From Halioglobus japonicus (GTDB lineage Bacteria; Pseudomonadota; Gammaproteobacteria; Pseudomonadales; Halieaceae): a DNA stretch of 64,000 bases. Made by a program: the position numbers and the translations under genes. Where the stretch lies: assembly GCF_001983995.1 (NCBI RefSeq), contig NZ_CP019450.1, positions 2,914,001 through 2,978,000 on the forward strand, given 5' to 3'. The notes beneath the pieces were generated by a model. The model made no database searches. It was given only the letters and a program-made list of their open reading frames with translations, and was not told the origin of the DNA. This document shows positions 8,414 to 16,958 of the stretch, piece after piece. How positions within the stretch are numbered: the first letter of the stretch is position 1; the number at the start of each line of letters is the position of its first letter.

Positions 8414-9496
8414 TTATTGTGGCAGTGCGAGTTTCTGGATACCGGCGGGGCCGCCGATTAGCAGGAAGCCTTGCGGCCCATCCTCTACGGTGTAAATCCG
8501 ACCGCCGGCTCGCACTGGCAGATAGTTAAAGGTCTGACCATTGTCGCTGCTAAAAAACATATCCCCGGCAATGCCGGCGAAGATCATGCGCCCGTCCTTG
8601 AGCGTGACGGAATCGACCAGCGAACTACCCGGTGGCTTCTGTACTTCTGCCCAGGTCTCTCCTGCATCAACCGTGCGGAACATTCTGCCCCGCAGCCCGC
8701 CCAGCACAATGGCACCGTCAGCAGCTGATTCAGCGGTAAAGAAACTCCCCTCCCAGGGAACATTCTCAACCAGCGAGCCCTTCTGAGCGACCGCATCGCC
8801 GATCATGAACAATCCGGCTTCGCCGGCCAGGAAGAACTTGCCCTCTTCCGTCAGCGGAGCGAAGTCAAAGACGTGGAAAAACGAATCGTTTTCCATGCTG
8901 TGCAGCACATGCATCCAGTTCTGGCCGCCATCTTCGGTGCGCAGAATCATGCCGTAGGCACCCAGCGCATGGCCGTAATTCGCATCGTGGAAGTACACCT
9001 TGAACAAGGGTTTGTCGGCGCCCTGATCGATAGCGAACTGCATTTCATCCATGAGATAGGGGTAGAGATCGTCGTCGGGATTCTGCTCCGCGAGCTGCCG
9101 ATAAAACTCCAGTCCCTCGGTACCGTAACGCAGGCCGTCGTACTGTTTTTCCCAGGTACGACCACCGTCCTTCGAATGCAGGATTACCCCTTCGTGGCCC
9201 ACGGCCCAACCCAGTTCCGGGGTCGGGAAGTGGATATCGAGCAGTGCGCTGCGCACCGGCACTTCAGCCTGGGTCCAGCTATCACCGCCATCCTCCGAGA
9301 AGAGAATGTGGCCATGATGGCCAGTGGCGTACCAGGTGCCGTGATATTGGCGAATCGTAAAGATCAGCGATTTGGCCGCCAAATCACTCTTCACCGCCGG
9401 CAGTTCGAGGACGTCATAGCTCTTGGCCATAACCCCGGACCACGGCGCGATGGCCAGGGCCAGAAAGCAACCTAATAGTGCTCGTTTCATTCCCAT
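8414..9496 (-). CDS. YCF48/BNR-repeat periplasmic protein
   Basis: This is a protein of about 360 residues with a signal peptide (MKRALLGCFLALAIAPW core, cleavage near VMA-KS). A beta-propeller made of BNR/sialidase-like repeats follows, with recurrent SxDGGxTW motifs (FSEDGGDSWTQ, HSKDGGRTWEK, RTEDGGQNWMH, TVDAGETWAEV, SSDNGQTF). It resembles YCF48/HCF136 propellers. I chose the start MGMKR at 9496 so that the signal peptide is N-terminal; a reading from 9529 and the ATG at 9490 are alternatives. It lies between the RND gene and DUF1329 on one strand and is probably an extracytoplasmic partner of the transporter. Confidence 0.85.
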   Translation of the reverse strand: MGMKRALLGCFLALAIAPWSGVMAKSYDVLELPAVKSDLAAKSLIFTIRQYHGTWYATGHHGHILFSEDGGDSWTQAEVPVRSALLDIHFPTPELGWAVGHEGVILHSKDGGRTWEKQYDGLRYGTEGLEFYRQLAEQNPDDDLYPYLMDEMQFAIDQGADKPLFKVYFHDANYGHALGAYGMILRTEDGGQNWMHVLHSMENDSFFHVFDFAPLTEEGKFFLAGEAGLFMIGDAVAQKGSLVENVPWEGSFFTAESAADGAIVLGGLRGRMFRTVDAGETWAEVQKPPGSSLVDSVTLKDGRMIFAGIAGDMFFSSDNGQTFNYLPVRAGGRIYTVEDGPQGFLLIGGPAGIQKLALPQ

Positions 9497-9520
9497 CTCA
9501 GAATATCCAATTGTTCGCGT

Positions 9521-9563
9521 GCCAAACAAAAAAGGGGTGCCGCAACCTACGGCACCCCTTTTG
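9521..9563 (-). terminator. Rho-independent terminator after the DUF1329 gene
   Basis: A perfect 13-bp stem (9530-9542 with 9550-9562, arms AAAAGGGGTGCCG and its complement) has a 7-base loop. On the minus strand it is followed by a T-rich run (TTTTTTGTTT). It lies 12 bases after the DUF1329 stop and just before the YCF48-protein start. DUF1302-DUF1329 transcription may therefore be partly cut off from the YCF48-RND genes. Confidence 0.9.
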
Positions 9564-9574
9564 GCTAGACCAAC

Positions 9575-10936
9575 TTAACGTACACCGCCGCGGGCCATGC
9601 CCTTGGGACTGAAGTACTTGTCGTTCTGGCTTACGCCATTCTTGAAGCCACCAGGCGCCGGCTTGGTGTTGATATTATAGATGCCCTGCAGCAGATCGTA
9701 GGCACCATAGGCAAAGTGGTAGTTTGACTTGATGTCATACAGGTTTGCGCCGTAGGCGTACTGTACTCGCCACATGTTGCCCTGGCCGTCGTAGTTCTCG
9801 GCCGCCAGACCCTGCCAGCTGTCTTCATCGATGTAGAAACGACGTTTGGAGTACAGGTGGCGGTTGCCGTCTTTCAGGTTGGCTTCCACAATCCACACGC
9901 GGTGCTTCTCCCAGCGGATCAGCGCCGGATCGAGGAACTTCTCGCCCAGCGCGTCTTTCACCTCAGCCTGGAAGACAAAGTCGTAGCAGTTGTAAGGCAC
10001 ATACATCTCTTTCTTGCCAACCAGTTTCCAGTCAAAACGCTCGGGAGATCCATTGATGATAAACGAGTCGTCGTAGGTGGATGTACCGGCAACACCGGGG
10101 TTAGGCGTATCAAACGATACCGCTGGCGCCAGGCGCACACGACGCTGGCCGGTCAGATACTGCCAGGCTTTGCGGCCCTTGCCCTTGGTAAAGTCAGCGC
10201 CCGGTTCGTGCACCAGCAGAATCTCACCTGCGCGGCGCGCAGGTGCCTTGTAGTTGATGCGCAGTTTCAACCACGGGGTGTCGTCCATGATCTTGTCCGG
10301 CGTGCGGTACATGGGCATCACGTTGGTCATGAAGCCGGTCGTCGACAGAATCGGCTTACCGTTTGAGCTGACGTAGTAGGTGTCATACGTCACCGAGTGG
10401 TCGGTCAGATAGCGCGTCAGGTGATTCCAGAGCACTTCCAGGCCGCTCTGGGGAATCGGGAAAGGCACGCCCGGATAGGAATTGGCTACCCGCTGGCCGG
10501 CATCTTCCAGGGTTGCACCGGTGGCGTTTTTCTCGGTGTTGTTGTACACCCAGTCAGGCGTCACGAAATCGCGACGGCTCTGGTAGACATCCATCTTGAA
10601 GCCGTCGGCACCCAGCTTTTCGAACATCGCCACGGTGCCCTCGGTGAGGTTCTCGGCGTGGTCCTTGTAATTGTTCACATCGATAGTGAACAACACTTCG
10701 TCATCAGGGTAGGCATCGATGTAATTGTCTGAGCCTTCCACGAAGCCTGCGGGGATCGGTGAACCTTGCGGGTTCCAGGCAGGAATGGAGCCATCGGCAT
10801 TGCCGGCGGCCTCAGCGCCCATGGGCGTGAGGTCCTGGCCCAGACGTGCAGCTTGTTCAGGCGATACTGCGGCAAAGGCAGCACCGGAAATCAGGGCGCT
10901 CAGGCCCAGGGCTGCCAGGGTTTTCTTCTGCAACAT
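9575..10936 (-). CDS. DUF1329 outer-membrane-associated protein
   Basis: This is a 453-residue exported protein: a signal peptide (residues 1-22, cleavage AFA-AV) followed by a DUF1329 domain over nearly the whole length, with typical stretches such as PGVPFPIPQSGLEVLWNHL and the closing DLLQGIYN region. DUF1329 proteins have a LolA/LolB-like fold by family prediction and are regularly paired with DUF1302. The gene is downstream of DUF1302 with only about 50 bases between them and is followed by a strong terminator. It may carry a hydrophobic ligand between envelope layers; this is inference from fold and partners. Confidence 0.92.
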   Translation of the reverse strand: MLQKKTLAALGLSALISGAAFAAVSPEQAARLGQDLTPMGAEAAGNADGSIPAWNPQGSPIPAGFVEGSDNYIDAYPDDEVLFTIDVNNYKDHAENLTEGTVAMFEKLGADGFKMDVYQSRRDFVTPDWVYNNTEKNATGATLEDAGQRVANSYPGVPFPIPQSGLEVLWNHLTRYLTDHSVTYDTYYVSSNGKPILSTTGFMTNVMPMYRTPDKIMDDTPWLKLRINYKAPARRAGEILLVHEPGADFTKGKGRKAWQYLTGQRRVRLAPAVSFDTPNPGVAGTSTYDDSFIINGSPERFDWKLVGKKEMYVPYNCYDFVFQAEVKDALGEKFLDPALIRWEKHRVWIVEANLKDGNRHLYSKRRFYIDEDSWQGLAAENYDGQGNMWRVQYAYGANLYDIKSNYHFAYGAYDLLQGIYNINTKPAPGGFKNGVSQNDKYFSPKGMARGGVR

Positions 10937-10986
10937 GTTGAATTCCTCGTCTACAGCTATTCGTTCGTTATAGTTCAGTATTAGTA

Positions 10987-12777
10987 TTAGAAAGTACGCT
11001 TAACGGTCACAGCGAAGTTATCGCGGTCAGTCAGCAGACCACCGATGCCAGCCAGTACCGGGCCGAAGCGCCAGTTGTAGGCTGCGCGCGCGGTCCAGGT
11101 CTGGTTAATGCTCAGCTCAGCACCCAGGCTGGCACTTCCACCCTCTTCGTCACCGCCAAAGGTGAAGGGCGACTTCTCGCCATCGATGGTGTAGTTCACG
11201 CTCATCGGAATGGTCAGATCAATGCCGGGCCACACCTGATACCAGGTGGGACGGAACACACCCGCCAGGCTCGTCACTACTCGACCTTCCTTGATACGTT
11301 GATCCAGCAGTTTGCAGTTCTCTGTACAGTCATCCAGCATAGCCGCAGTCACTTCGAAGATGTAACTACCACCTTCCCACAGGCCATTGTCGCCCAACAG
11401 GCCTACGCCGTTTAAGACCACTGACCAGGTATCGCCCAGGGGCGCTACTGTGTTGTCGGAGGTATAGAGATCCAGGAATTCGGTGTCGCCATTGCGAATC
11501 ACGTCAAAGCCGAGGCCCTGCACCAGGCCTTCCAGCGGCTCGGGGACGTTGTAAGCGCGGGTCAGAGCAGCGGCGAGTTCAGGCGCCATAGCCGTATCGG
11601 GGCGGTACACAATATCCAGACCGAAGCTGATGCCGGCGATTTCCTTGGCAAAGGAAACACCCATGACGTCCATATCTTCGGTAAACACCCAGTAGCCATC
11701 ACCGATGGCGCGGGCGCCTTCATCCCAGCCGGGCGTGGGGTCGGGGTATACACCACCAGCCAGCAGCGGGAAGGTGCGGTTAAAGTCGGCACCCGCGGCG
11801 AGGCCATGCAGGTTGCGATCTACCACATTCATATAGATAAAGCTGGTTTCCAGCGCCCAGGCATCTATCCAGTACTGGAAGTTAACACCCCAGTCCCCGG
11901 ATTCAGTGCGGTCTTTGTGGTCTACCCGGTAACCGGCACGCAGCGGATTGGTCAGGTCTTCACCAATGATAGTGGGCGGAAATACGACAAAGTCAGTGTT
12001 CTCGGTGAGGCCGGCTGCCGGGTTGAAGAACGTACCCGTTTCCGGCAGGCGGTGACGCTCGTGCTCAAAATTGTAGAACGCGTTGGCGGTCAGGTTGTCT
12101 GTGAGCTGCCACACGCCAGAGATCTTGGCGGTGGGCAGGAACAACTCCTTGGCCTCGGAGCCCGGTACAGACAGCGCCTTGTTAAAGTCGATGGGCGACA
12201 TGGAGCCACCGAAGCCGTTGATAGCACCTACGGCGAGAAGGCTGTTACCCCAGTAAATGGTGTGGCGACCGGCGCGAACACCCAGCGAGGTCTCACCGAT
12301 GTCCCAGTTACCAAACACAAAGGCGTCAAGAATTTCGCCGCCAAAGTAGTGATAGTCATCGGCGGCGTCAGTGTATTCACCGGGTGACACGCTGGCGCTT
12401 GCCCAGGTGGCAATGCGGTCGCTCGGGTGGTCGCTGTCCTTGTAGGCATAGTCGTACCAACCAGCGGCACTGATTCGGAAACCGTAATCCATTTTGTAGA
12501 TCACATCGAACTCGGAGAGGATGTCGATACGGGAGCTGACGATATCGCCTTTGTCGACAGACAGGGTGTTGTCATCAGCAAGCCACCAGGCACAGCCCTT
12601 ATAGGCACAATGCGGTGTTGTGATCTGCTTGTCCTGATCCTCAGTACGCACCATCAGGTTACCCTTGATGGTGTTATCCCAACGTACTTCCCAATCATCT
12701 GATGTATCGAACTGGAACGCCTGAGCCTGCGTGCTGATGGCGGTAAGAACCGACAGTGCTAGCAGCTTCTTTTTCAT
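10987..12777 (-). CDS. DUF1302 outer-membrane protein
   Basis: The start is ATG 12777, preceded by GAGGGAAG at ideal spacing; an earlier in-frame start at 12858 has no such site. The product is about 596 residues, with a signal peptide (MKKKLLALSVLTAIS core, cleavage near AQA-FQ) and a DUF1302 domain rich in alternating beta-strand patterns. It ends in a beta-barrel signature (FAVTVKRTF, terminal Phe). Two Cys pairs (about residues 56/62 and 480/486) could form disulfides. It is a predicted outer-membrane channel of the DUF1302/DUF1329/RND module. First gene of the unit; its promoter should lie in the 419-base gap upstream. Confidence 0.9.
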   Translation of the reverse strand: MKKKLLALSVLTAISTQAQAFQFDTSDDWEVRWDNTIKGNLMVRTEDQDKQITTPHCAYKGCAWWLADDNTLSVDKGDIVSSRIDILSEFDVIYKMDYGFRISAAGWYDYAYKDSDHPSDRIATWASASVSPGEYTDAADDYHYFGGEILDAFVFGNWDIGETSLGVRAGRHTIYWGNSLLAVGAINGFGGSMSPIDFNKALSVPGSEAKELFLPTAKISGVWQLTDNLTANAFYNFEHERHRLPETGTFFNPAAGLTENTDFVVFPPTIIGEDLTNPLRAGYRVDHKDRTESGDWGVNFQYWIDAWALETSFIYMNVVDRNLHGLAAGADFNRTFPLLAGGVYPDPTPGWDEGARAIGDGYWVFTEDMDVMGVSFAKEIAGISFGLDIVYRPDTAMAPELAAALTRAYNVPEPLEGLVQGLGFDVIRNGDTEFLDLYTSDNTVAPLGDTWSVVLNGVGLLGDNGLWEGGSYIFEVTAAMLDDCTENCKLLDQRIKEGRVVTSLAGVFRPTWYQVWPGIDLTIPMSVNYTIDGEKSPFTFGGDEEGGSASLGAELSINQTWTARAAYNWRFGPVLAGIGGLLTDRDNFAVTVKRTF

Positions 12778-13196
12778 GTTACTTCCCTCTGCGAGTAGGT
12801 ATTGCATTGTGTATTCGTGTGACGGCATAGCCGCCTGTATTGTTATTCGGCCCGTCATTCACGCCCTGAAGAGCGGCGTTACTCCGGTGCCATTCATACG
12901 CTTTGGGTTGTCGGATAGGCTGATTATTGTGGACGATTCTGCGCCCGGTGCCTGCGGTGCGTTTTATAAACCCATCGACAACAGCCCCATACCCAGGGGC
13001 AAAACTGACCTGTCACTCCGCCCCAGAACTGAACACAGGGCAACAAGTTAAACCAGATCGTTATCCGCGGACGATATTACAATACATAACAGAACGCCAA
13101 GATATTGATATGGGACAGGCTTTTGTGATTTTAGGCCAATACGGGGGTTTGTAAACCTGCACTGCCCGGCAAAGCCTGCCCCAGGGGGAAGTGACC
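12778..13196. other. Intergenic region upstream of DUF1302
   Basis: These 419 bases carry no convincing gene. On the minus strand they should hold the DUF1302 promoter and leader, and they also lie just downstream of the SDR stop (13197). A short dyad, GGTTTGTAAACC (about 13145-13156), is visible. An imperfect GC hairpin near 13163-13187 could weakly terminate the SDR transcript. I found no clear sigma-70 boxes. Confidence 0.4.
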
Positions 13197-13949
13197 TCAG
13201 CCGATCAGGGACTGGCCACCATCAACGGCGATAGACTGGCCGTTGATATAGGAGGAGCCTTCGCTGCACAAAAGGGCAACGAATCGACCAATATCTTCCT
13301 CACATTCACCGATGCGCCGCTGGGGAATGCTCTGGATGAATTCCTCGGCCTGCTCGGGATACTCGCGTGTCCACCATTCCAGGCCCGGAGACTTGGCATG
13401 GGGCAGTATGACGTTAGTTCGGATGCCCTCCGGGCCCCATTCACAGGCAGCGGCCCGGCTCAGAGCGCGGATGGCTTCCTTGGTGGCGGCGTAGGCACCA
13501 AAACCATTAATGTCCCAGCGCTTGGCCGAAGAACTCCCCAGATTGATGATGCATCCGTCGCCTTTGAGGTGCGGATAACACAGCTTCATCATACGCATTG
13601 TGGCGAGCGGCCCGGACTCGAACCCTGCTATAAAGGCTTTATCAGTGACCTGATGAAGTTCACCCAGCGGCACCTCCTGGGCGTTGTTCACCAGAATCTG
13701 CAACCCGCCAAAATGATCGACCACCGCCTCGACACAGTTAGCCAGCGATGCCTCGTCTTTCACCTGACATACGACCGGCAGTGCGTCGCCACCGCGTTCG
13801 CGAATCAACTCACAGGTGGTCTCAAGTTTGCTCTCGGTACGCCCCGTGACGGCAACCCTGGCACCCTCTGCGGCCAATGCCAGCGCTATGCCCTGCCCCA
13901 CGCCCTGCCCCGCGCCTGTCACGAGGGCAACTTTGTCTTTTAACATCAT
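13197..13949 (-). CDS. Short-chain dehydrogenase/reductase
   Basis: This is a 250-residue classical SDR. The cofactor motif TGAGQGVG is at residues 11-18, the NNA motif at 88-90, a catalytic Ser near 140, and YxxxK at Tyr153/Lys157. The C-terminal SYINGQSIAVDGG stretch is typical of FabG-like SDRs. Family members oxidise or reduce alcohols and ketones with NAD(P). It follows an AraC-type regulator gene on the same strand and lies close to a second SDR, an epimerase-like protein and ene-reductases, which suggests small-molecule catabolism. The substrate is not known. Confidence 0.92.
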   Translation of the reverse strand: MMLKDKVALVTGAGQGVGQGIALALAAEGARVAVTGRTESKLETTCELIRERGGDALPVVCQVKDEASLANCVEAVVDHFGGLQILVNNAQEVPLGELHQVTDKAFIAGFESGPLATMRMMKLCYPHLKGDGCIINLGSSSAKRWDINGFGAYAATKEAIRALSRAAACEWGPEGIRTNVILPHAKSPGLEWWTREYPEQAEEFIQSIPQRRIGECEEDIGRFVALLCSEGSSYINGQSIAVDGGQSLIG

Positions 13950-13993
13950 GTTGGAATCTCTTCGGTGAATAGGTGCTGCATATTATGCGCTGG

Positions 13994-14010
13994 TAGCAGA
14001 CTGGCTGCTA
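13994..14010. promoter_or_regulatory. Candidate operator dyad upstream of the SDR gene
   Basis: A perfect inverted repeat, TAGCAG-N5-CTGCTA, lies 45-61 bases upstream of the SDR start and downstream of the AraC-type gene. It could be a regulator site. Only the symmetry is seen, with no further support. Confidence 0.25.
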
Positions 14011-14043
14011 AACCCATGCGTTCAAATTTGCAGACTCCTGGGG

Positions 14044-15072
14044 TCAGTGTTGCTGGGCAAAACCCTTCAAGCGCTCGCGATAGGACCGCGGCGCCTCTCC
14101 GGTCCAGTGCTTGAAGGAGCGCACAAAGAAACTGGGTTCGGTAAAGCCAAGATAATCCGAGAGATCGGTCACCTTAATGTCTTCGTTGAGCAGCTTGTCT
14201 ATGGCCACTTCGCAGCGCACTTCGTCCTTGAGCTTCTGGTAGGTGGTGTCCTCGCGCTGCAGGCGCCGTCGCAAACTGGATTCAGACATATTGAGGTATT
14301 GGGCCAAGCGGGTGAAAGACGGCAACCCCGAGGGAAGATCAATGGCAATCAGGGATTTGATGGCCGCACTGGCACTGGCCGATTGCTGTTCAAACGACAG
14401 CAACTCATAGATGGCATTGTCCAGAAAATTCTGCAACGAATCTGCCGTGTGAACCACACGCCGATCCAGCCAATGAGCGGGAAACACAAAGCCGTTGTCA
14501 CTGGCATCAAATTCCGGCTCACAGTCTAAGCTACCCGCCAGACTGCGGCTATAGGCACTATTGAGAAACGCGGCACCGATTATCACCGCATTGTTTTCCA
14601 GCGGCTGACCGATCATCCGGCCACACAACCCCTGCCAGACCAGAAGGCCAGAGGCCTTGGCCACCGTATCCTGGTATTCAGCGCGGTCCCACCCCTCCGG
14701 GGCGAGCACCGCACCGTGTTCGGTGAAACGAATGTGGCATCCCAGCCAGGCCCGTCCGTCATCTTCCCGCAGTTCAACGCAGTGGCCGATCATCGGATAA
14801 AGCATCGCTTCATAGCGCGCCGCCAGGCGCAGGGCCTCACCCAGCGTGCGCGCGGAAATCATACAGTGACACATCAGGGCAAAAGCTTCACTGCCCACCC
14901 CCGCCGCCCAGGGCATAGGCTGCTTCAGGGTTTGCATCTCGCCCACCGCCAGTTCGTAAAGACGGGAATACTGTCGCGCAGGCAGCGCTTCGTCTGCCGC
15001 CAGCGATGCGACTGCTGCAGGCGCCAGATTGATCTGCTCCCCCAGCGCGCCGGGTGAACTTTTTCGCGGCAA
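14044..15072 (-). CDS. AraC-family regulator (Arabinose_bd type)
   Basis: This is a 342-residue regulator with an N-terminal effector domain of the Arabinose_bd/OruR class (about residues 20-205) and a C-terminal AraC double helix-turn-helix (about 240-338, with LAQYLNMSESSLRRRLQ and the closing LGFTEPSFFVRSFKHWTG). The only start in this frame that keeps the whole N-terminus is TTG 15072. An upstream ATG at 15088 lies in another frame and would join if the A5/T5 run at 15060-15064 were one base shorter, so the true start is open. It probably controls the downstream SDR or the divergent SDR. Confidence 0.88.
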   Translation of the reverse strand: MPRKSSPGALGEQINLAPAAVASLAADEALPARQYSRLYELAVGEMQTLKQPMPWAAGVGSEAFALMCHCMISARTLGEALRLAARYEAMLYPMIGHCVELREDDGRAWLGCHIRFTEHGAVLAPEGWDRAEYQDTVAKASGLLVWQGLCGRMIGQPLENNAVIIGAAFLNSAYSRSLAGSLDCEPEFDASDNGFVFPAHWLDRRVVHTADSLQNFLDNAIYELLSFEQQSASASAAIKSLIAIDLPSGLPSFTRLAQYLNMSESSLRRRLQREDTTYQKLKDEVRCEVAIDKLLNEDIKVTDLSDYLGFTEPSFFVRSFKHWTGEAPRSYRERLKGFAQQH

Positions 15073-15194
15073 CGGTTATCTCGGCCATACCCGATCCCGG
15101 TTGAATATGTCTATCATTGTGACTCTTTGTGCCCTACGGCTCTGAACGAACAAGGTTATCATCACTGCACCAGAGCCTGACAACGGAACATTTG

Positions 15195-15952
15195 ATGACT
15201 CTACTTGCAGATAAAATCGGTCTCGTCACCGGCGCCGGCCAGGGTATTGGGCGAGCCATTGCGCTGGCGTTCGCCCGCGAAAAAGCCCGCGTCATTGTCG
15301 CTGACTTCAATCGCGATATGGGCAAAGAAACCACCGCTATGATAAACGAAGCCGGCGGCGAAGCCCTGTTCATATTTGGTGATGTCTCCAAAGAGGACTC
15401 TGTCGCCGCCATGGTAGACACCGCCGTCAGCCACTTCGGCCGCCTGGACATTGCCTGCAACAGCGCTGCCCTGAGCCCGGCTCTGGCCCTATCCACCTCT
15501 ACGAGCGCGAGGTCTTCGACCAGACACTGGAAATGTGCCTGACCAACACCTGGCTGTGCATGAAGTACGAAATCCCTGCAATGCAGGCTGCAGGCGGCGG
15601 TGCCATCGTCAACATTTCCTCCAATGCATCCCTGCGCGGTCAGGCGTTTAATACTGCCTACGCCGCGGCCAAAAGTGGCGTCAATCTGCTCACCAAAAGC
15701 TCCGCCGGCGAATACGGCCGGGACAACATTCGCATTAACGCCGTGTCACCCGGCGTGATTCGAACCCCCGGCGTTGAGAAGTACTTTGAAGAACAGCCGG
15801 ACAAGGCCGAAGGGCTGAAGAAAACCGCCGTGCTCAATCGACTGGGTGAACCGGACGAAATTGCCGAGGCGGTGGTCTTTCTGTGCAGCGATCGCGCCTC
15901 GTTCATCACCGGACAGATTCTCTCGGTGGATGGCGGAGGCGCTATACGCTGA
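15195..15952 (+). pseudogene. SDR-family oxidoreductase, interrupted by a one-base frameshift
   Basis: Two frames together encode a typical SDR of about 252 residues. The first runs from ATG 15195 with TGAGQGIG (residues 11-18) and a CNSA motif, then drifts into nonsense and stops at 15542. The second picks up at HLYEREVFDQTLEMC and continues with the catalytic Ser and YAAAK motif to the VDGGGAIR end at 15952. Adding one base near GGCCC at 15485-15489 joins them. This is one of three same-direction single-base losses in the window, so a sequence error is likely. The gene is divergent from the AraC regulator, and its stop abuts the convergent epimerase-like gene. Confidence 0.85.
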
Positions 15953-16879
15953 TTAGATCAGTGCCTCTGGTGCGAGGTTTTCAATCTGGCGCCGGATACC
16001 ATCGCGCCAGCTCACCCGGGTGGGGCCAATAAGTTCGTGCATATACGTCGGGTCGATCGCCAGCGAACCAAAGGCCTTGGGGTTTTCGTTAAAGTTCGGC
16101 GTCAGCCCTGTGAGCTCGCCAATATACTCACACCACTCTTCTACCGAGACTTTCTCTGAACCGCCAAAATTGACCGTTGTGACCTCCGTCGAAGCGGTCC
16201 CGAGCAAATAGGGAATTTTCTCGATGTAATCGTCCGCGTGCAATGGATTGAAATAATTCGGTCGCTCTGGGTGGACATCAATGGCCATGTCCTGCTGCAT
16301 CATCAGCAAGTGGAAATACATCCACCCGCCATTGTCGCCATAGGGAACACTGAGCCTGGCGATTGTCGCCGGAATATCAAACTGCCTGGCGGTAAACCGA
16401 CACACGGTTTCGGCGGCGATTTTGGAGATGCTATAGGTCGGAAACATATCGCGGTGGCTATCACCGAGCGGCGCATTTTCCACGCGCGGCCTCTGTCCTT
16501 CTTCATGGTCGTAAACCGCCGTCGATGAAAAATGCAGAAAGCCTTTGGCGCGGCGGCAGCGCAGCATCAGGTTACCCACACCCTCGCCATTGGCTTTCAG
16601 GTCGTATTCGAAATTGCCGGTTTTCACGACGGCAAAGTTCAGTACATATTCAATATCTTCAGGAACGGCGGTGAGCGTATCGCGATCAGCGAGATCGGCA
16701 GCGATAACTTTGGCACCTAGCGCCTCAATGCGATCGCGGTCCTCCTGCTTTGAAAAACGGGCCAGCGCATACACATCGGCGATTTTGGCGAAATGCTCTA
16801 CCACAGGTAACGCTACCTGCCCGGTGGGGCCGGTAATGAGCATTTTACGTCCTGTCAGGTCTACGGGTGTTGCTGTCAT
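15953..16879 (-). CDS. NAD-dependent epimerase/dehydratase-family protein
   Basis: This is a 308-residue extended-SDR protein. The nucleotide-binding motif TGPTGQVA is at residues 16-23, with a catalytic-type Ser119/Thr120 region and YxxxK at Tyr149/Lys153. The C-terminal half holds a substrate domain with PNYFNPLHADDYIEKIPYLL. Such proteins act on nucleotide sugars, but many in catabolic clusters act on other alcohols or ketones. The surrounding SDRs and ene-reductases favour the second reading here. It is convergent with the SDR at 15195, the two stops being directly adjacent. Confidence 0.88.
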   Translation of the reverse strand: MTATPVDLTGRKMLITGPTGQVALPVVEHFAKIADVYALARFSKQEDRDRIEALGAKVIAADLADRDTLTAVPEDIEYVLNFAVVKTGNFEYDLKANGEGVGNLMLRCRRAKGFLHFSSTAVYDHEEGQRPRVENAPLGDSHRDMFPTYSISKIAAETVCRFTARQFDIPATIARLSVPYGDNGGWMYFHLLMMQQDMAIDVHPERPNYFNPLHADDYIEKIPYLLGTASTEVTTVNFGGSEKVSVEEWCEYIGELTGLTPNFNENPKAFGSLAIDPTYMHELIGPTRVSWRDGIRRQIENLAPEALI

Positions 16880-16958
16880 TGTTGCTCCTCATTGTTGTTA
16901 TTGATCGCTATAACACTAGTAATAAAAGCTTGTTCTCCACACCTGGCCTTATTTCGAC

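Noticed and set aside
9521..9563. The hairpin as a mobile-element end or attachment site
   Set aside because: It has a T run on the minus strand just after a stop codon and no partner repeat; it is a simple terminator.
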